DNA from: Isochrysis galbana | Lineage: Eukaryota; Haptophyta; Isochrysidales; Isochrysidaceae | Assembly: GCA_018136815.1 (NCBI GenBank) | Contig: CM030944.1 | Span: forward strand, 431,256 to 495,255 | DNA length: 64,000 nucleotides | Direction of reading: 5' to 3' | Shown: positions 40,374 to 48,680 of the stretch, one piece after another | Layout of the letters: every line of letters begins with the position of its first letter | Numbering within the stretch: position 1 is the stretch's first letter | The notes under the pieces: model-generated | Told to the model about the DNA's origin: nothing | The model's input: the letters and a program-made list of their open reading frames with translations, nothing else | Databases searched by the model: none | Position numbers and translations under genes: made by a program

Positions 40374-41735
40374 ATGGCGCCGCGCCGTCCGGCGGCTGGT
40401 GCCACCGCAGCTGTACTGGGCCTGTGCGCTGCTGCGGTGGTGTTGATGGCGTACGCAACGTACCGTCGGAAGCAGAAGCATAAGTCCGCCGCGCCCGCCG
40501 TCCGCATGTCCCAGCAGGAGCTCTCCACTCGCCTGGTGCAGCTTGGCAAGCAGCGCTCGGCAGAGAGAGAGTCAGCCCGTCTCTCTTCCTCCTCCCCGAC
40601 GGCTCATCCGCCTCCTCTGAGCGCGGACAACTCGAGCCAGTCGAGCATGGTCTCGGGTGCTGCTCGTAGGACAGGCTCTGCGCGCCCGAGCACAACCATC
40701 GAGGAGGAGGAGGAGGAAGAGGGAGAAAGAGACGGTATACGAGCGCCTTCATCTGAAGAGGTGCTCTGGCGGAGGATTGAAGCGGTCCTGACGGAGTACT
40801 CGCTGAACAATCTGGCGAAAGTTGCGGCGCGTAAGTGGGTTCATGAGATGGGCGACCCGAGCAAGACGGAGCTGCACAGGCTGCGAGACTGGCTGCTAGC
40901 TAAAGTGAACGGGCGCGATCGTGTGAAGCCCCTCTCCGCCTGGCAGTCGGGCTGTCCAGAGATTCTGGGCGGGCTGCGCTCCATGCCCGTATGGCCGACG
41001 GACGATTTTCTATGCCTCAGGCCGTTCATTGAGCACGCAGACGAGATCAAGTCCGAGTTGCTCGCCTTGCGCGAGGCGCAGCAGTCAGGGTTCCAGCCCC
41101 TCAAGATCCCTACCTGGGCGACCAAGCAAAAAGTCGCCTCGCCCGATGGCGCGGGCGCCCTGTCCCATGACGCCGGCGACTGGAATGTTTTCTACCTCAT
41201 GCTGCATGAGGTGTCATTCGATAAGAATTGCGAGCGCTGTCCAACGACTGCACGGCTCCTGAAGGAGCTGCCGCGCTCTTACCAGCACGCCTTCTTTTCA
41301 GCGCTCACCCCGGGCACCCACATCCTCTCCCACCATGGGCCTACCAACAAGAAGCTTCGCGTCCACCTCCCGTTGACGGGCACCGAGGGCGCAGAATTGC
41401 GCGTCGCAGACCGCATCCTCACCTTCGAGCCCGGGGTCCCGGTAGTCTTCGATGACTCGTTCGAGCACGAGGCATGGCACCATGGTGATAAGACGCGCAT
41501 CGTGTTGGTCTTTGACATTTGGCACCCAGACCTCACGGACCGCGAGGTCTTCTTCCTATCCGTCCTGCAGCGCTCACGCATGCGCGCGGAGATGCGTGCA
41601 GAGAAGACCCTGCGCGGTGTACAACAGGAGGGACAGGCGGTGCCCGTACACGATTCGGGCGACGCTGGAGATAACTTTTATCAGCTCGTGCAAGACGGTC
41701 AAAGGAGGCTTTCCGACAACAAATGGTGGGTGTAA
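40374..41735 (+). CDS. Aspartyl/asparaginyl beta-hydroxylase-like 2-oxoglutarate dioxygenase, membrane-anchored
   Basis: I choose the ATG at 40374. The frame is open to 40218, but that part is a GA-repeat leader that would encode EREREREK. The result is 453 residues. A TM lies at ~8-31 (GATAAVLGLCAAAVVLMAYA) with a basic flank, type II as in animal AspH. A Ser/Pro/Glu-rich linker and a conserved domain follow. The AspH core is clear: ILSHHGPTNKKLRVHLPL (first Fe-binding His in RVHLPL), FDDSFEHEAWHHGDKTR (second His) and RIVLVFDIWHP (2-oxoglutarate-binding Arg). As in AspH, the Fe site uses two His and no carboxylate. It probably hydroxylates proteins in the ER lumen; substrates are unknown. 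A purine-rich leader and a dispersed repeat lie directly upstream. Confidence 0.85.
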   Translation: MAPRRPAAGATAAVLGLCAAAVVLMAYATYRRKQKHKSAAPAVRMSQQELSTRLVQLGKQRSAERESARLSSSSPTAHPPPLSADNSSQSSMVSGAARRTGSARPSTTIEEEEEEEGERDGIRAPSSEEVLWRRIEAVLTEYSLNNLAKVAARKWVHEMGDPSKTELHRLRDWLLAKVNGRDRVKPLSAWQSGCPEILGGLRSMPVWPTDDFLCLRPFIEHADEIKSELLALREAQQSGFQPLKIPTWATKQKVASPDGAGALSHDAGDWNVFYLMLHEVSFDKNCERCPTTARLLKELPRSYQHAFFSALTPGTHILSHHGPTNKKLRVHLPLTGTEGAELRVADRILTFEPGVPVVFDDSFEHEAWHHGDKTRIVLVFDIWHPDLTDREVFFLSVLQRSRMRAEMRAEKTLRGVQQEGQAVPVHDSGDAGDNFYQLVQDGQRRLSDNKWWV

Positions 41736-42198
41736 GTGACGAGAGCCTCCCTGAGCCTTACTGCTTGTTGTCGTCCAACATTTGTCGCCTCTAGCGCACA
41801 ACCAGAGTGATTTGATCCGCTGAAAAACGGCAGCTTTGCGCGGCGTCCACAAGACGTTGACGAAATCTGCGAGTCGAGCTTTTGGGGACGTCTCCTGCCC
41901 AAGCGCACTTTCAAGCTCTTCTTGCTGGCGGGCGGAGCACGTAGCACGTAGCTTTGGACTCCTGAAATTGGTGTCGATGCGCTCACGCATTTTCGACGTT
42001 GACTGGATCGTTGGGGAGTGGTTTTGATCATGCGCATGTTGGCCAGCGTGTAGCTCTAGCTAATCGCCCACCACTACCGTACTCATTCTACTAAATTTTT
42101 AACAAATTTTTATGGGTCGCGGCGCGGCAAAGGAACGGGACTAGCGCTCACTCAAGACAGGACACCCTGCCGCGGCAAGCGCAAGCACCCTTCCCCCC
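41736..42198. other. Intergenic, no supported feature
   Basis: 3' flank of the dioxygenase gene. Nothing recognised. Confidence 0.4.
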
Positions 42199-43090
42199 TT
42201 ATGCCACCCAGCTCTTCACTAGCTTTCTACCTGCGCTAGCCAGAGCGCCCCTCCCTCCACACTCAGACGGCCCCCTACGCCAAGATCCTGTTCTGGTCTC
42301 GCAGGCAAGGGGGCCTAATGGGAGGGAGAGGAGCAACTCCTCAGAGAGGAGCTGTGGGGAAGGAGATATCTGAGTGGGGGCGCTATACCCTTGCGCTAGG
42401 TATGGGCAGCGACGCCGCCTCAAGACATGTCCTCCCTCTTGTCTTGAGTCGAAATTATTGGTGCTTGAAACAGAGGACGAGGGGGTTTGTGCTTCTTGGG
42501 TTGGTTGTAGTTGGAAGAGGGAGTGGGAGAGGGATTCAAGTATTGGAAGAGGGCCCAAAAGGCATTGAGTTGTAGGTAGTTGTGGCCCACAAGAGTGGGG
42601 TGAAAACGATAAGTGTATCAACATGGGTCTTGAGTTGAAATTTTTGGTGCTTGAAACAGAGGGTGAGGGGGTTCGTGCTGTTTGGGTTGGTTGTGGTGTG
42701 AAGGGGGAGTGGGAGAGAGAGTCTAGTGTTGAAAGAGGGCCCAAGGCAGGGCACTGAGCTGTAGGTACTTGTGGCCCACAAGAGTGGGGTGAAGAAAACA
42801 AGTGTGTCAACAAGTTGGGAAACAGAGGCATGGGGTGCTCTCCAGGGAAGATTGATGGTTGTGAAGTGCCCTCCCATGATGGGTGCACTGATGGTAGAGG
42901 TTTCCACCATGGGGAGGGCAGCAGAGCTGCCCTCCCACATGAGGTGCTCTTGGGGTGGGAGGGTTTCCCACTGTTGGAGGGGGTCTCAAAGACCCCCTGC
43001 ATGCTACGCAGAGCCAGGTCGTTTGCCTTCATTTGGTACCCCTCGTTTCCAAATACGCGATGCGGGGCCACCACGAGGGAGTCCCAATCC
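42199..43090 (-). mobile_element. LINE ORF1-related fragment with internal ~185-bp tandem duplication
   Basis: On the minus strand, frames read ALLPSPWWKPLPSVHPSW and, offset, SAPIMGGHFTTINLP. These align with ALLPPPWRQLLPSVHPTG and SAPHGGGHFTQQS in the ORF1 copy at 58975-59424. Two ~185-bp units (about 42430-42610 and 42610-42800) are tandem: each contains GAAACAGAGG, GGGTTGGTTG, GGAGTGGGAGAG, GAAAGAGGGCCCAA-like text and TGTGGCCCACAAGAGTGGGG. The long open frame through it (291 codons) is Ser/Pro/Thr-rich and is unlikely to be expressed on its own. Confidence 0.6.
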
Positions 43091-43378
43091 TAGGGGTGGG
43101 AGGGCGAGGGAGGGTGAAGGCGCGGGGGCGGCCCCAGTCTCGGCCGCGTCACAGGTACCCCTCCTGCCCCTGCGCCCTGTCCCTGCGCCCCTGCTCTACC
43201 TCTTTGTCGACCCCACCTCTCCCTCCGCCCCCTCGACTCCGGAGTGCTCTTGGAATGTGATTCCCGCCCGAGGTCGTATGCCTTCGTTTGGTACCCCTCG
43301 TTTCCAAATACGCTCCCGGTACAAAAAAATCTTCTAGTATTTGAGTAAAGGCAGACACCCACCTCACAGTGCTCAACC

Positions 43379-43777
43379 ATGTCTACAAATGGAAGGGCGC
43401 CTGCTGATATAGTACTGAAGCGATTGGAATGGATCAAAAAAAAGATGGACCAGAACTTTAAAAAATTCATCACATCCTGTGCGGCGGAGCGCGGCGACGT
43501 CGCGCGGGCGGGTGGATCCCCGGGGCGCGCCGAAGCGAGAGAAGCGGAAGCGCGTGCAGGGGAGCGAGCTGAGCGTCCTCCGCGGCGCGCGGCGCACCCT
43601 CCGGCGCACCGCCGCCCTCTCCTTCGAGGTCGCGCACCGCCACCTGGCCGCGCACAACGCCTGCCTCCGCCCAGCTGCTCGCGGCCGAGGTGGCCGCCGC
43701 CGGCTTCCGCCTCCGCGAGTCTTGGGACCGCACGGGCGGCGACTGGGTCGGGGTGCGCGACCCCCAGTGACGTCGCT
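43379..43777 (+). pseudogene. Unrecognised ORF with frame breaks
   Basis: The ATG at 43379 begins MSTNGRAPADIVLKRLEWIK plus a Lys-rich helix. The protein-like signal then moves between frames and ends in another frame with LLAAEVAAAGFRLRESWDRT and then GGDWVGVRDPQ, stop at ~43769. Moderate-length helical segments and a basic core suggest a once-intact small protein. I cannot name it. Confidence 0.35.
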
Positions 43778-43839
43778 AGGATGAAAGACGTGCGCACCCT
43801 CAGCCTGTGTTTTCCCTCGCCGTCTCCCCGCCGCCCCCG

Positions 43840-44305
43840 TGACGCTGGGGGGAGAGGGAGTCTCCTGAGTTTGCATTCGCTGCGGATAATCGCTTGGTCA
43901 CGGTCCTGATGACAAAGACGACCACCGCTACGAGCGCGGCGACGACCCCAAGCGTGACCAACAAGGCGGTCAGCATTACTTTGTCGAAGATGAAGCGGAG
44001 GGCCAGCTGTGTTGGTGTGTTGGTGTTTCCACCGAGTCCGCACTGCACTCGACGTCGAGCGAGCGCACCGGGTGCGTCCATCCGATCGCCTTCAGGTCGA
44101 CGACTTCACGGCGCTTGTCTTGTGCTTGCGGGTCGTCGGCCGACGGGCCGTGGATGGTCGAGCTCACGCCTTTGGAGTGGGGCTCGGAAAAGATAGTCAT
44201 TTTGCACCCCACCCGCGCAGATGCCTGCTTGGGGTCTTGGAGGTTCACCTCGTACTTTCCCGTTCCAAAGCCATTCCTATCGACGCGCCCGGGGGCGTTC
44301 CCCAT
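43840..44305 (-). pseudogene. Unrecognised MGN-start protein with C-terminal TM, frameshifted
   Basis: The ATG at 44305 gives MGNAPGRVDRNGFGTG, with an N-terminal Gly-2 that could be myristoylated. At about 44030, within a CACCAACACACCAACACA slip-prone tract, the signal moves one frame and continues with LRFIFDKVMLTALLVTLG and AALVAVVVFVIRTVTKRL, a TM plus basic tail. The layout (acylated N-terminus, one C-terminal TM, ~160 residues) is common in small virion membrane proteins of large DNA viruses and polinton-like viruses, but also elsewhere. The origin is inferred, not shown. Confidence 0.4.
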
Positions 44306-44439
44306 TGTTACAATTTAGGCTCGCACGCACACGGGAGCGCCTTTTGTTTTTAGGGTGTGTGCGAAAAGTTTTTTTACCGTAATGTGGCTATATTACAAAG
44401 GATATCAGAGCACGTGGAGCAATCACATCCGCCCGAGCA

Positions 44440-44610
44440 CGAAGGACCATGTCACGTGATGTCTTTCTCGTCGCGTACGGGGTGCTCCTGGGCCTCTCCT
44501 TCGGGGTGCTCGCGGGGGGGCTCATGGTAGGGTGAGAGTCCCCACAGGGAGGGGAAGAAACCCTGAGGGAAAGGAGACCAAATGAAGGCAAGCCGCCTCC
44601 ATGGTGGCGC
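44440..44610 (+). repeat. Repeat shared (inverted) with 57025-57165
   Basis: CTTCGGGGTGCTCGCGGGGG, GGCTCATGGTAGGGTGA, GAGGGGAAGAAACC and CAAATGAAGGCAAGCCGCCT appear reversed at 57025-57165. In both copies one frame ends in FGVLAGGLMVG before TGA, with in-frame length differences upstream. Confidence 0.8.
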
Positions 44611-44810
44611 AACCTGTTCGGTGCCAGTGCTCGTCACCCCGCGCGCCTGCGAGGGTGTGGTTTGGATGGGTTGGATGGGCTCTGAGAGGGCTTTCTGACG
44701 AGCCGCCTCGGGCGGCATGGGGCGTCCCAGGTGGGGCGCGGTGACGAGGGTCGCCTGGGGCTCGGGAGCGGTCGCGGCACGCTCCATAGTTCAAACTATA
44801 ACAATAGTTT
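44611..44810 (-). mobile_element. 5' end of a LINE (hairpin + MERA ORF1 start)
   Basis: The hairpin AAACTATAACAATAGTTT (44793-44810) is followed 5 bases later by the ATG at 44787 (MERAATAPEPQATLVTAPHL). The coding signal, Pro/Thr/Ala-rich like the other two copies, fades near 44610 where the shared repeat begins. It is the 5' part of an element cut off or rearranged. Confidence 0.65.
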
Positions 44811-45039
44811 TCCCGTACTCATTCTACAAGTGCATGTACAAAAAATCTTAGCAAACAGTTCCCGCTATATGTACGACGTGGAGCAGTGTGCTAATTTTAC
44901 TCCACACTAGTCACCGAGGAAGAAGGGGAAAGGATGACGACGACGATGAAGGGGAAGCGCTGCACTGGTGTTTGAAGTTTGTTTTCTAAAACTGTAATCC
45001 AGCGTATATCATATTTCAAACTAACGTTTCATTGAATTC

Positions 45040-45082
45040 CCCAAAAGAAAATTATACGGTTCCCTTTCGACGGAACGCGACC
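45040..45082 (+). repeat. Conserved 19-bp motif end (family Q), copy 2
   Basis: AAAAGAAAATTATACGG then TTCGACGGAACGCGACCCT (45064-45082), as at 18396-18441. Confidence 0.65.
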
Positions 45083-45085
45083 CTA

Positions 45086-45262
45086 CATGGTAAACACGGG
45101 TTTACCTTTACCGTGTTTGTACAGAAGCCAAAAACAGCCCGTCTTCACAGGCTGTTTCAAACGCGCTCCTTAGCAGCATGCAGCATGCTGCCGTGTTTGC
45201 GAGGTTCCCGTGTTTCTAGAAAAGCCGAAAACAGGCCGTATTTGCTGTGTTTGAGCCCCCCC
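45086..45262. repeat. Palindromic repeat, copy 4, longest (family P)
   Basis: GTAAACACGG, ACCGTGTTTG, GCCAAAAACAGCCCG, AGGCTGTTTC, CGTGTTTCTAGAAAAG and CCGAAAACAGGCCG. Here the GTGTTT/AAACAC units are in both orientations. It directly follows the family Q motif. Confidence 0.55.
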
Positions 45263-46213
45263 CCCCCCCCCCGCCGAGTTTCACATTTAGGAACGCGGCT
45301 TCTATCCTCTTGCATTCACAACGCATGTATGTGTATATATATGATACATGATTGCAAGCGCCAAGGCAAGTTAGACGCAGCATTTAGCGCTGAGCACGTC
45401 ATGCCGGGACGACAGTATAGGTTTACCAGCACCTGCACACTGGGCGAGAAGTCACCGACGTCATCTTCGCAACCCGATCTTTCACAAGGAATAGGTGCAT
45501 CGTCCATCGCGCATGACCTTCAGCACAGACGGCACGACATGGCGATGCATGAGTTCCTAGCGGTGGCTCACGATGCCCCACGCTGAAAAAGCAGCCGCAA
45601 ATGAGAAGGGAGTGGAGTGGCCATAGGTGAAAGAGAATCGTGCGATACGCGGTGGCTGCCTTCAACAGCTTCGACACACCGCTGGACAAAGCGCTTGTTG
45701 CATGCACAACCCCACGCTACACTCGCCCCCTCCCCCCCCCGGTTAGTCGTAGGGTCCTCGGTCGAAACTGCGCTTGTGCGTGGGCACAGCAGGAAGCATG
45801 AAGCAATGCGTGAGAGAGTCAGCGAGCTGAGCTAAGAAAGAGGATGTAGAGGGCACACATACACCGGCCACTCTGACGCGCGGCCCCTACATTTTGGCGG
45901 TACCATATCTCGAGGCCACGCAGCCCGCTTGCCAGCCGGATGAGCCCACATCACCGGTCGCAGTGGACGCACGAGGTCGAGGTGGCTGCGAGCGGTGCAT
46001 AGGACGCGCAGTGTCTGGATGCAGAACAACGTAGGCACTCGACGACGAGGCCTCCTCTCGAAATGCCTCGCTCACACGAGACACAGTTTACGCTATCCAA
46101 GTCCATTGGCTGCATCTAAGAAGCGCGAACAGTCACAACCCATTGGCCCTTGCGCCCGCACGGCGCAACTCACCCGGAGCAAGAAGCTAACTTTCAAGTG
46201 GGAGGCGGTGGCA
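45263..46213. other. Non-genic; C17 run at its start
   Basis: A 17-C run lies near 45255-45272. Otherwise nothing is recognised up to the stop of the KH gene at 46214. Confidence 0.4.
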
Positions 46214-47536
46214 TCACGTCAGACTGGCGCTCATGCTTGGATACGACCCCGCGAAGTCCCTGACCTCGGAGCCACGGGCAGCGGACCCCGCCACGTCTCC
46301 GCCAGCCACGCTCGATGTGGCATCGACGGGCTCGGAGAGCAGGCGGTCATCTTCCTCCATGGTATCTTGTAGCCCACGATTAATACCTGTATCAAGATTA
46401 ACATCAGGCTCGGCCGCCATCTCAGACGGCCCGAGCCAGTTATGTGCACCGTCACCGGCTCCTACCTGCATGGGTCGTAGCTCAGTCCGTAATTGGTGGC
46501 TAGAATGGAGACCGAGCTGGTCGAGCAGTGGCTGGAGGGGCCGCTCTTTTGACAGTGGCAGGCCTGGAATCGGAGGCGGCGGGGGGAAGCCATGCTCTTC
46601 CATTGGAGGCGGCATGGAGACGCTCGACATCGGGGAGTGGAGGCTCTCGGAGTGCGACAGCGAGAACATGCCCGGCGGTGACGGGGGCACGCTGCCGTGC
46701 GCCGAGCCTGGTGCCAGCTCCGCTAGCTTACCAAAGACGGTGCCCACAGCGGCGATTACGGAGTGCGAGGGACCGGAAATGGAGAGCATGCGCCAGCCAA
46801 TAACTACCTCTTCACGCGGCAGTTCAAGTGCGATGCCCAGCTCACGGAGAGACTTGAGGCCGCCGCCGCTGCGCCCGATAATGGTGCCCACGGCCTCACT
46901 AGGCAGCGGCAGGCGAAGGTTGACAGGGCACGGCGATCCGTCGACTGCCATGCCTAGCTTGCGGCAGATAAGTTCAAGACAGCGCAACTGTGCTGAGAGT
47001 GGCGGTCGGATTGTAAGAAGCCGGCCGCCGAGCCAGTCGCCGCGCGCGAGCTCGAAGTTGGCGCCGGTCTCTTCGCGGATCTCACGAAGCCCCGAGCCTG
47101 CCTTGCCGACGAGGTAGCCAGTGCGGCTTGCCTCGAGGAGCAAGCGGACAGAGCCGGCAGGTGCGGGCGTGATCTGTGAGTGCCCCGTCGGAAGCATCAC
47201 CTGATGCTGATGGTGATGGTGGTGGCCAAAGCCCGAAGACATAGGGCTCGTGTGGCCCTGGAGTGCGATCATTTGGATGAGCATGTGTTGCGCCCGCTGC
47301 ACCTGCTCAGCGGTGCCCGTCAGCTGGATCTGCCGATCTCCATTGTCGAGTGGCTCCCTCGGCACGATGGCCTTCACCTTCGCCAGCCGCCACAGCTGTC
47401 GTAGGCCCGAGCCCCCCGGCCCGATCACCTTGCCAATCCGATCGTTGGGGCAGGTGACCATCACAGTGACCCAAGGCTGGCTGCCATACTCCGGCTCATA
47501 CCCGCCGCCCTCGTTGAACGAGTCGAGGTGGTGCAT
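46214..47536 (-). CDS. Triple KH-domain RNA-binding protein (PCBP/Nova-like)
   Basis: This encodes 440 residues in a single exon. KH1 is ~22-91 with the GxxG loop GPGG (39-42), KH2 ~128-197 with GKAG (144-147) and KH3 ~204-274 with GRSG (221-224). Each is preceded by the I/V-G-x-I/V-I-G strand-helix start (RIGKVIGPGGSGLRQL) and followed by a variable loop. A His-rich spacer (GHHHHHQHQ) joins KH1 and KH2. The C-terminal 165 residues are Pro/Ser/Glu-rich and disordered. Three type-I KH domains in this layout bind single-stranded C/U-rich RNA in PCBP/hnRNP K-like proteins, controlling splicing, stability or translation; targets here are unknown. It is transcribed divergently from the PrimPol gene, and the ATG is 150 bases from the giant (CT)n tract. 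Confidence 0.9.
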   Translation of the reverse strand: MHHLDSFNEGGGYEPEYGSQPWVTVMVTCPNDRIGKVIGPGGSGLRQLWRLAKVKAIVPREPLDNGDRQIQLTGTAEQVQRAQHMLIQMIALQGHTSPMSSGFGHHHHHQHQVMLPTGHSQITPAPAGSVRLLLEASRTGYLVGKAGSGLREIREETGANFELARGDWLGGRLLTIRPPLSAQLRCLELICRKLGMAVDGSPCPVNLRLPLPSEAVGTIIGRSGGGLKSLRELGIALELPREEVVIGWRMLSISGPSHSVIAAVGTVFGKLAELAPGSAHGSVPPSPPGMFSLSHSESLHSPMSSVSMPPPMEEHGFPPPPPIPGLPLSKERPLQPLLDQLGLHSSHQLRTELRPMQVGAGDGAHNWLGPSEMAAEPDVNLDTGINRGLQDTMEEDDRLLSEPVDATSSVAGGDVAGSAARGSEVRDFAGSYPSMSASLT

Positions 47537-47574
47537 CGCGAGATCGCCGGGCTTGCTTGACGCTCACGAATCCC

Positions 47575-48060
<486 letters not shown>

Positions 48061-48680
48061 TACATGAACGTTCTCTCTCCCAATTGTTCTTAGATACGAA
48101 TATACGTAGTATCATAGTACCTGGTTTCTTCCCGATGTAAAACAACCTCTCCTCAAAAACAGAACTCTCTCTCTCTCCCCTCCCTCGCACTTTATGCTCA
48201 TTTCCGCAGAGTTTACTTTTCAGCAGAATACGAGAAAAGTACTCGTACTCTTACGGGAAGCGATTCTCCCAACCTCCTCGCGTTTCCCGCTCTTCAGTCT
48301 CTCTTCACGTGAGAAAGTTCTCTTCACTCTGAGGCTGCACGTACTCCTACGAGTAGCAGAGAGGGAAGAGAGAGCGGGAGAAAAGAAAATATATAATCAT
48401 CCCTCTATTTCCTCTCTCACCCCCCGTTCACTTTCTCACTTTCTCTCCCCCTCCTCCTGCCTCCTCTCATGCCGTAAAGAATAGTATTGAATCATAGAGT
48501 GTACGGAAACGTCCTCTTCCCCCCCCCCGCTACATTATTCTTCCCCTCTCCCCCCCGTCTCCCTCTAGGGTACCCTGCCGCCCGCCCCTTTCCCCCCGCA
48601 CGGTATCTCTCTATTTTCCCGCCCATTTCCCTCCCTCCCCTTCTCTCTCCCTCTTCCGTACCCCTGCCTCCCCTCCCCTA
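48061..48680 (+). promoter_or_regulatory. Upstream region of the PrimPol gene
   Basis: Mixed AT-rich (48350-48400) and C/T-rich (48410-48680) sequence with TACTCGTACTC-type short repeats. No coding feature. The promoter role is inferred from position. Confidence 0.35.

Noticed and set aside
42771..43337. 188-codon plus-strand frame
   Set aside because: Opposite strand of the retroelement ORF1 fragment; no independent support.
46233..47117. Plus-strand 294-codon frame
   Set aside because: Antisense of the KH-domain gene, which has three clear domains.
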